Assembly: GCF_000173615.1 (NCBI RefSeq) | Contig: NZ_ABZS01000093.1 | Span: forward strand, 1-6,596 | Source: Sulfurihydrogenibium yellowstonense SS-5 | Lineage (GTDB): Bacteria; Aquificota; Aquificia; Aquificales; Hydrogenothermaceae | DNA: 6,596 bases | Direction of reading: 5' to 3' | In this document: positions 5,756 to 6,596 of the stretch, piece after piece | Numbering within the stretch: the stretch's first letter is position 1 | Layout of the letters: every line of letters begins with the position of its first letter | Position numbers and translations under genes: made by a program | The notes under the pieces: generated by a model | Told to the model about the DNA's origin: nothing | What the model saw: only the letters and a program-made list of their open reading frames with translations | Databases searched by the model: none

Positions 5756-5784
5756 ATTAGCTAACACTTTATATTTCATTCACC

Positions 5785-5966
5785 GGATGGGAAGTTGGGA
5801 ATTTTTATAAAATTTAGATAAAAAGATTCTTCGGACTTGCGTCATCAGTATGACAATAAAATAATAAAATAAATAATGGCGTTATTTGTAATTCTGCAAC
5901 TAAGACTGTCCAAAAATCAAGATAATCATTTTGAGCGAAGTGAAGAATCCCATATTTTCTTCTCAA
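5785..5966. repeat. MITE-like inverted-repeat element, right copy
   Basis: A diverged relative of the left element. It carries core copies facing each other: AGATTCTTCGG...TATGACA at 5824-5855 and TCATTTTGAGCGAAG...GAATCC at 5926-5949. Outer arms include GGGAATTTTTATAAAA (5797-5812, shared exactly with the minus strand of 182-197) and, on the other side, TTCTTCTCAAG near 5956-5966. About 70 bases of A/T-rich spacer separate the cores. Borders are approximate. No protein is encoded; the open frames here translate the repeat itself (HFERSEESH). Confidence 0.55.
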
Positions 5967-5984
5967 GTCAAGAAATCAAAAAAG

Positions 5985-6016
5985 AGATCCTTCGGACTAA
6001 AGTCCTCAGGATGACA
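5985..6016. repeat. Repeat core copy R5 (orphan half element)
   Basis: A 32-base copy in inverted orientation to 3972-4003, with a single mismatch, and matching the direct copy 5824-5855 at 26 of 32. It contains the dyad GGACTAAAGTCC (5994-6005). It has no facing partner to its right, so it is a solo or truncated half, 35 bases short of the UbiD gene's stop codon. Confidence 0.85.
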
Positions 6017-6051
6017 CGGAAAGGTAAGCTTACAAAAATTTTGGAACACTC

Positions 6052-6596
6052 TCACCTTTCGCCTTTCATCTTTTGCAGTATCTCGTACCAAACCGGTAAA
6101 ACCTTTTTCTTTACTTCTTCATCCATTCTTGCAACTTCTGGCCAATCTCTCGTGTAGCCTTCTTCTTTCCATTTAGTAGTTGCATCTATTCCCATTTTTC
6201 CACCAAAGCCAGGCAGGTTTGTAGAATGGTCAAGAACATCTATTACACCTTTTTGAATGATTACATCTCTTGAAGGGTCTACATTATTACCCCAAATCCA
6301 TAAAACTTCATTAATATCTTGAACATTTACCCATTCATCAAAAACTATTATATGCTTTTCAAACATTAGCTGACCAAGCCCCCAAAGTGCATTAATGACT
6401 TTAAATGCATGTCCTGGATAACGTTTTTTTATAGATACAAAAGCAAAGTTATGAAAACATCCGGAGATTGGCAAATTGTAATCAACGATTTCTGGCAAAT
6501 TAAACTGAACGAGGGGTAAAAATATTCTTTCTGTTGCTTTTCCAAGCCAACCATCTTCCATTGGCGGCTTTCCTACGACCGTTGTTGATAAATAGG
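6052..6596 (-). CDS. ubiD: UbiD-family (prFMN-dependent) decarboxylase, C-terminal part; probably menaquinone pathway
   Basis: The gene enters from the right edge; the last 180 residues are visible. UbiD enzymes use prenylated FMN to decarboxylate aromatic or unsaturated acids in ubiquinone or menaquinone synthesis. Seen, counting from the edge: TVVGKPPMEDGWLGKATERIF (5-25, interrupted by no stop), the typical entry to the C-terminal domain; GCFHNFAFVSI (45-55); NNVDPSRD (103-110); LDHS (121-124); GGKMGIDATTK (131-141) and TRDWPE (148-153), the closing UbiD signature. The prFMN-binding and catalytic Arg-Glu-Glu residues lie upstream, outside the window. An internal ATG at 6561 is not the start, because the frame and homology continue beyond it. 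In a futalosine-pathway organism this would be the menaquinone decarboxylase rather than ubiquinone UbiD, so the symbol denotes the family. Confidence 0.92.
   Translation of the reverse strand, partial: YLSTTVVGKPPMEDGWLGKATERIFLPLVQFNLPEIVDYNLPISGCFHNFAFVSIKKRYPGHAFKVINALWGLGQLMFEKHIIVFDEWVNVQDINEVLWIWGNNVDPSRDVIIQKGVIDVLDHSTNLPGFGGKMGIDATTKWKEEGYTRDWPEVARMDEEVKKKVLPVWYEILQKMKGER

Noticed and set aside
3876..6016. CRISPR array
   Set aside because: The repeats are in both orientations with unequal spacing and no uniform spacers; no cas genes are present.
6019..6060. Possible terminator (GAAAGGT/ACCTTTC) for the UbiD gene
   Set aside because: A seven-base stem with a 28-base loop that overlaps the stop codon and has no proper U tract after the stem.
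5876..6157. 93-residue plus-strand open frame
   Set aside because: It translates the dispersed repeats (HFERSEESH, KEILRTKVLRMTR) and then the antisense of the UbiD gene; no ribosome site and no coding character.

Overview
The window is AT-rich, with lysine-, glutamate- and isoleucine-rich proteins and Gram-negative lipopolysaccharide chemistry. The gene mix (a GT9 heptosyltransferase, a class Ib aspartate aminotransferase and a UbiD-type, probably menaquinone, decarboxylase) would fit a thermophilic Aquificota such as the Sulfurihydrogenibium/Hydrogenothermaceae group. That assignment is an impression from composition and content, not a database match.

Layout. The left edge (1-69, minus) holds the first 23 codons of an Opp/Dpp-type ABC transporter ATPase. 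A noncoding gap of 157 bases follows, with an extended -10 promoter and an imperfect palindrome. Positions 227-3768 form one minus-strand run, transcribed right to left: a heptosyltransferase (waaF type), then an aspartate aminotransferase 23 bases further on, then an HsdS specificity subunit after a gap of about 60 bases. The three genes have unrelated functions. No hsdM or hsdR lies next to hsdS, so it looks like an orphan.

Positions 3769-6051 are accessory in character. Two clusters of a 27-32 base dispersed repeat, arranged as MITE-like inverted-repeat elements, sit at 3876-4041 and about 5785-6016. Their best-matching copies (3972-4003 and 5985-6016, 31 of 32 bases) are in inverted orientation and bracket about 2 kb. 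Between them lie a GHKL-type ATPase gene that has lost its 5' end exactly where the left element stops, a convergent STAS-like (DUF4325) gene overlapping it tail to tail by 22 bases, a 340-base AT-rich divergent control region, and a two-helix DUF3592 membrane protein. The ATPase and STAS-like proteins resemble a partner-switching pair, which here appears to be decaying.

The right edge (6052-6596, minus) carries the C-terminal 180 residues of a UbiD-family decarboxylase. The least explained part of the window is the repeat-bracketed cassette with its broken ATPase and intact STAS-like partner. No complete new system is visible.
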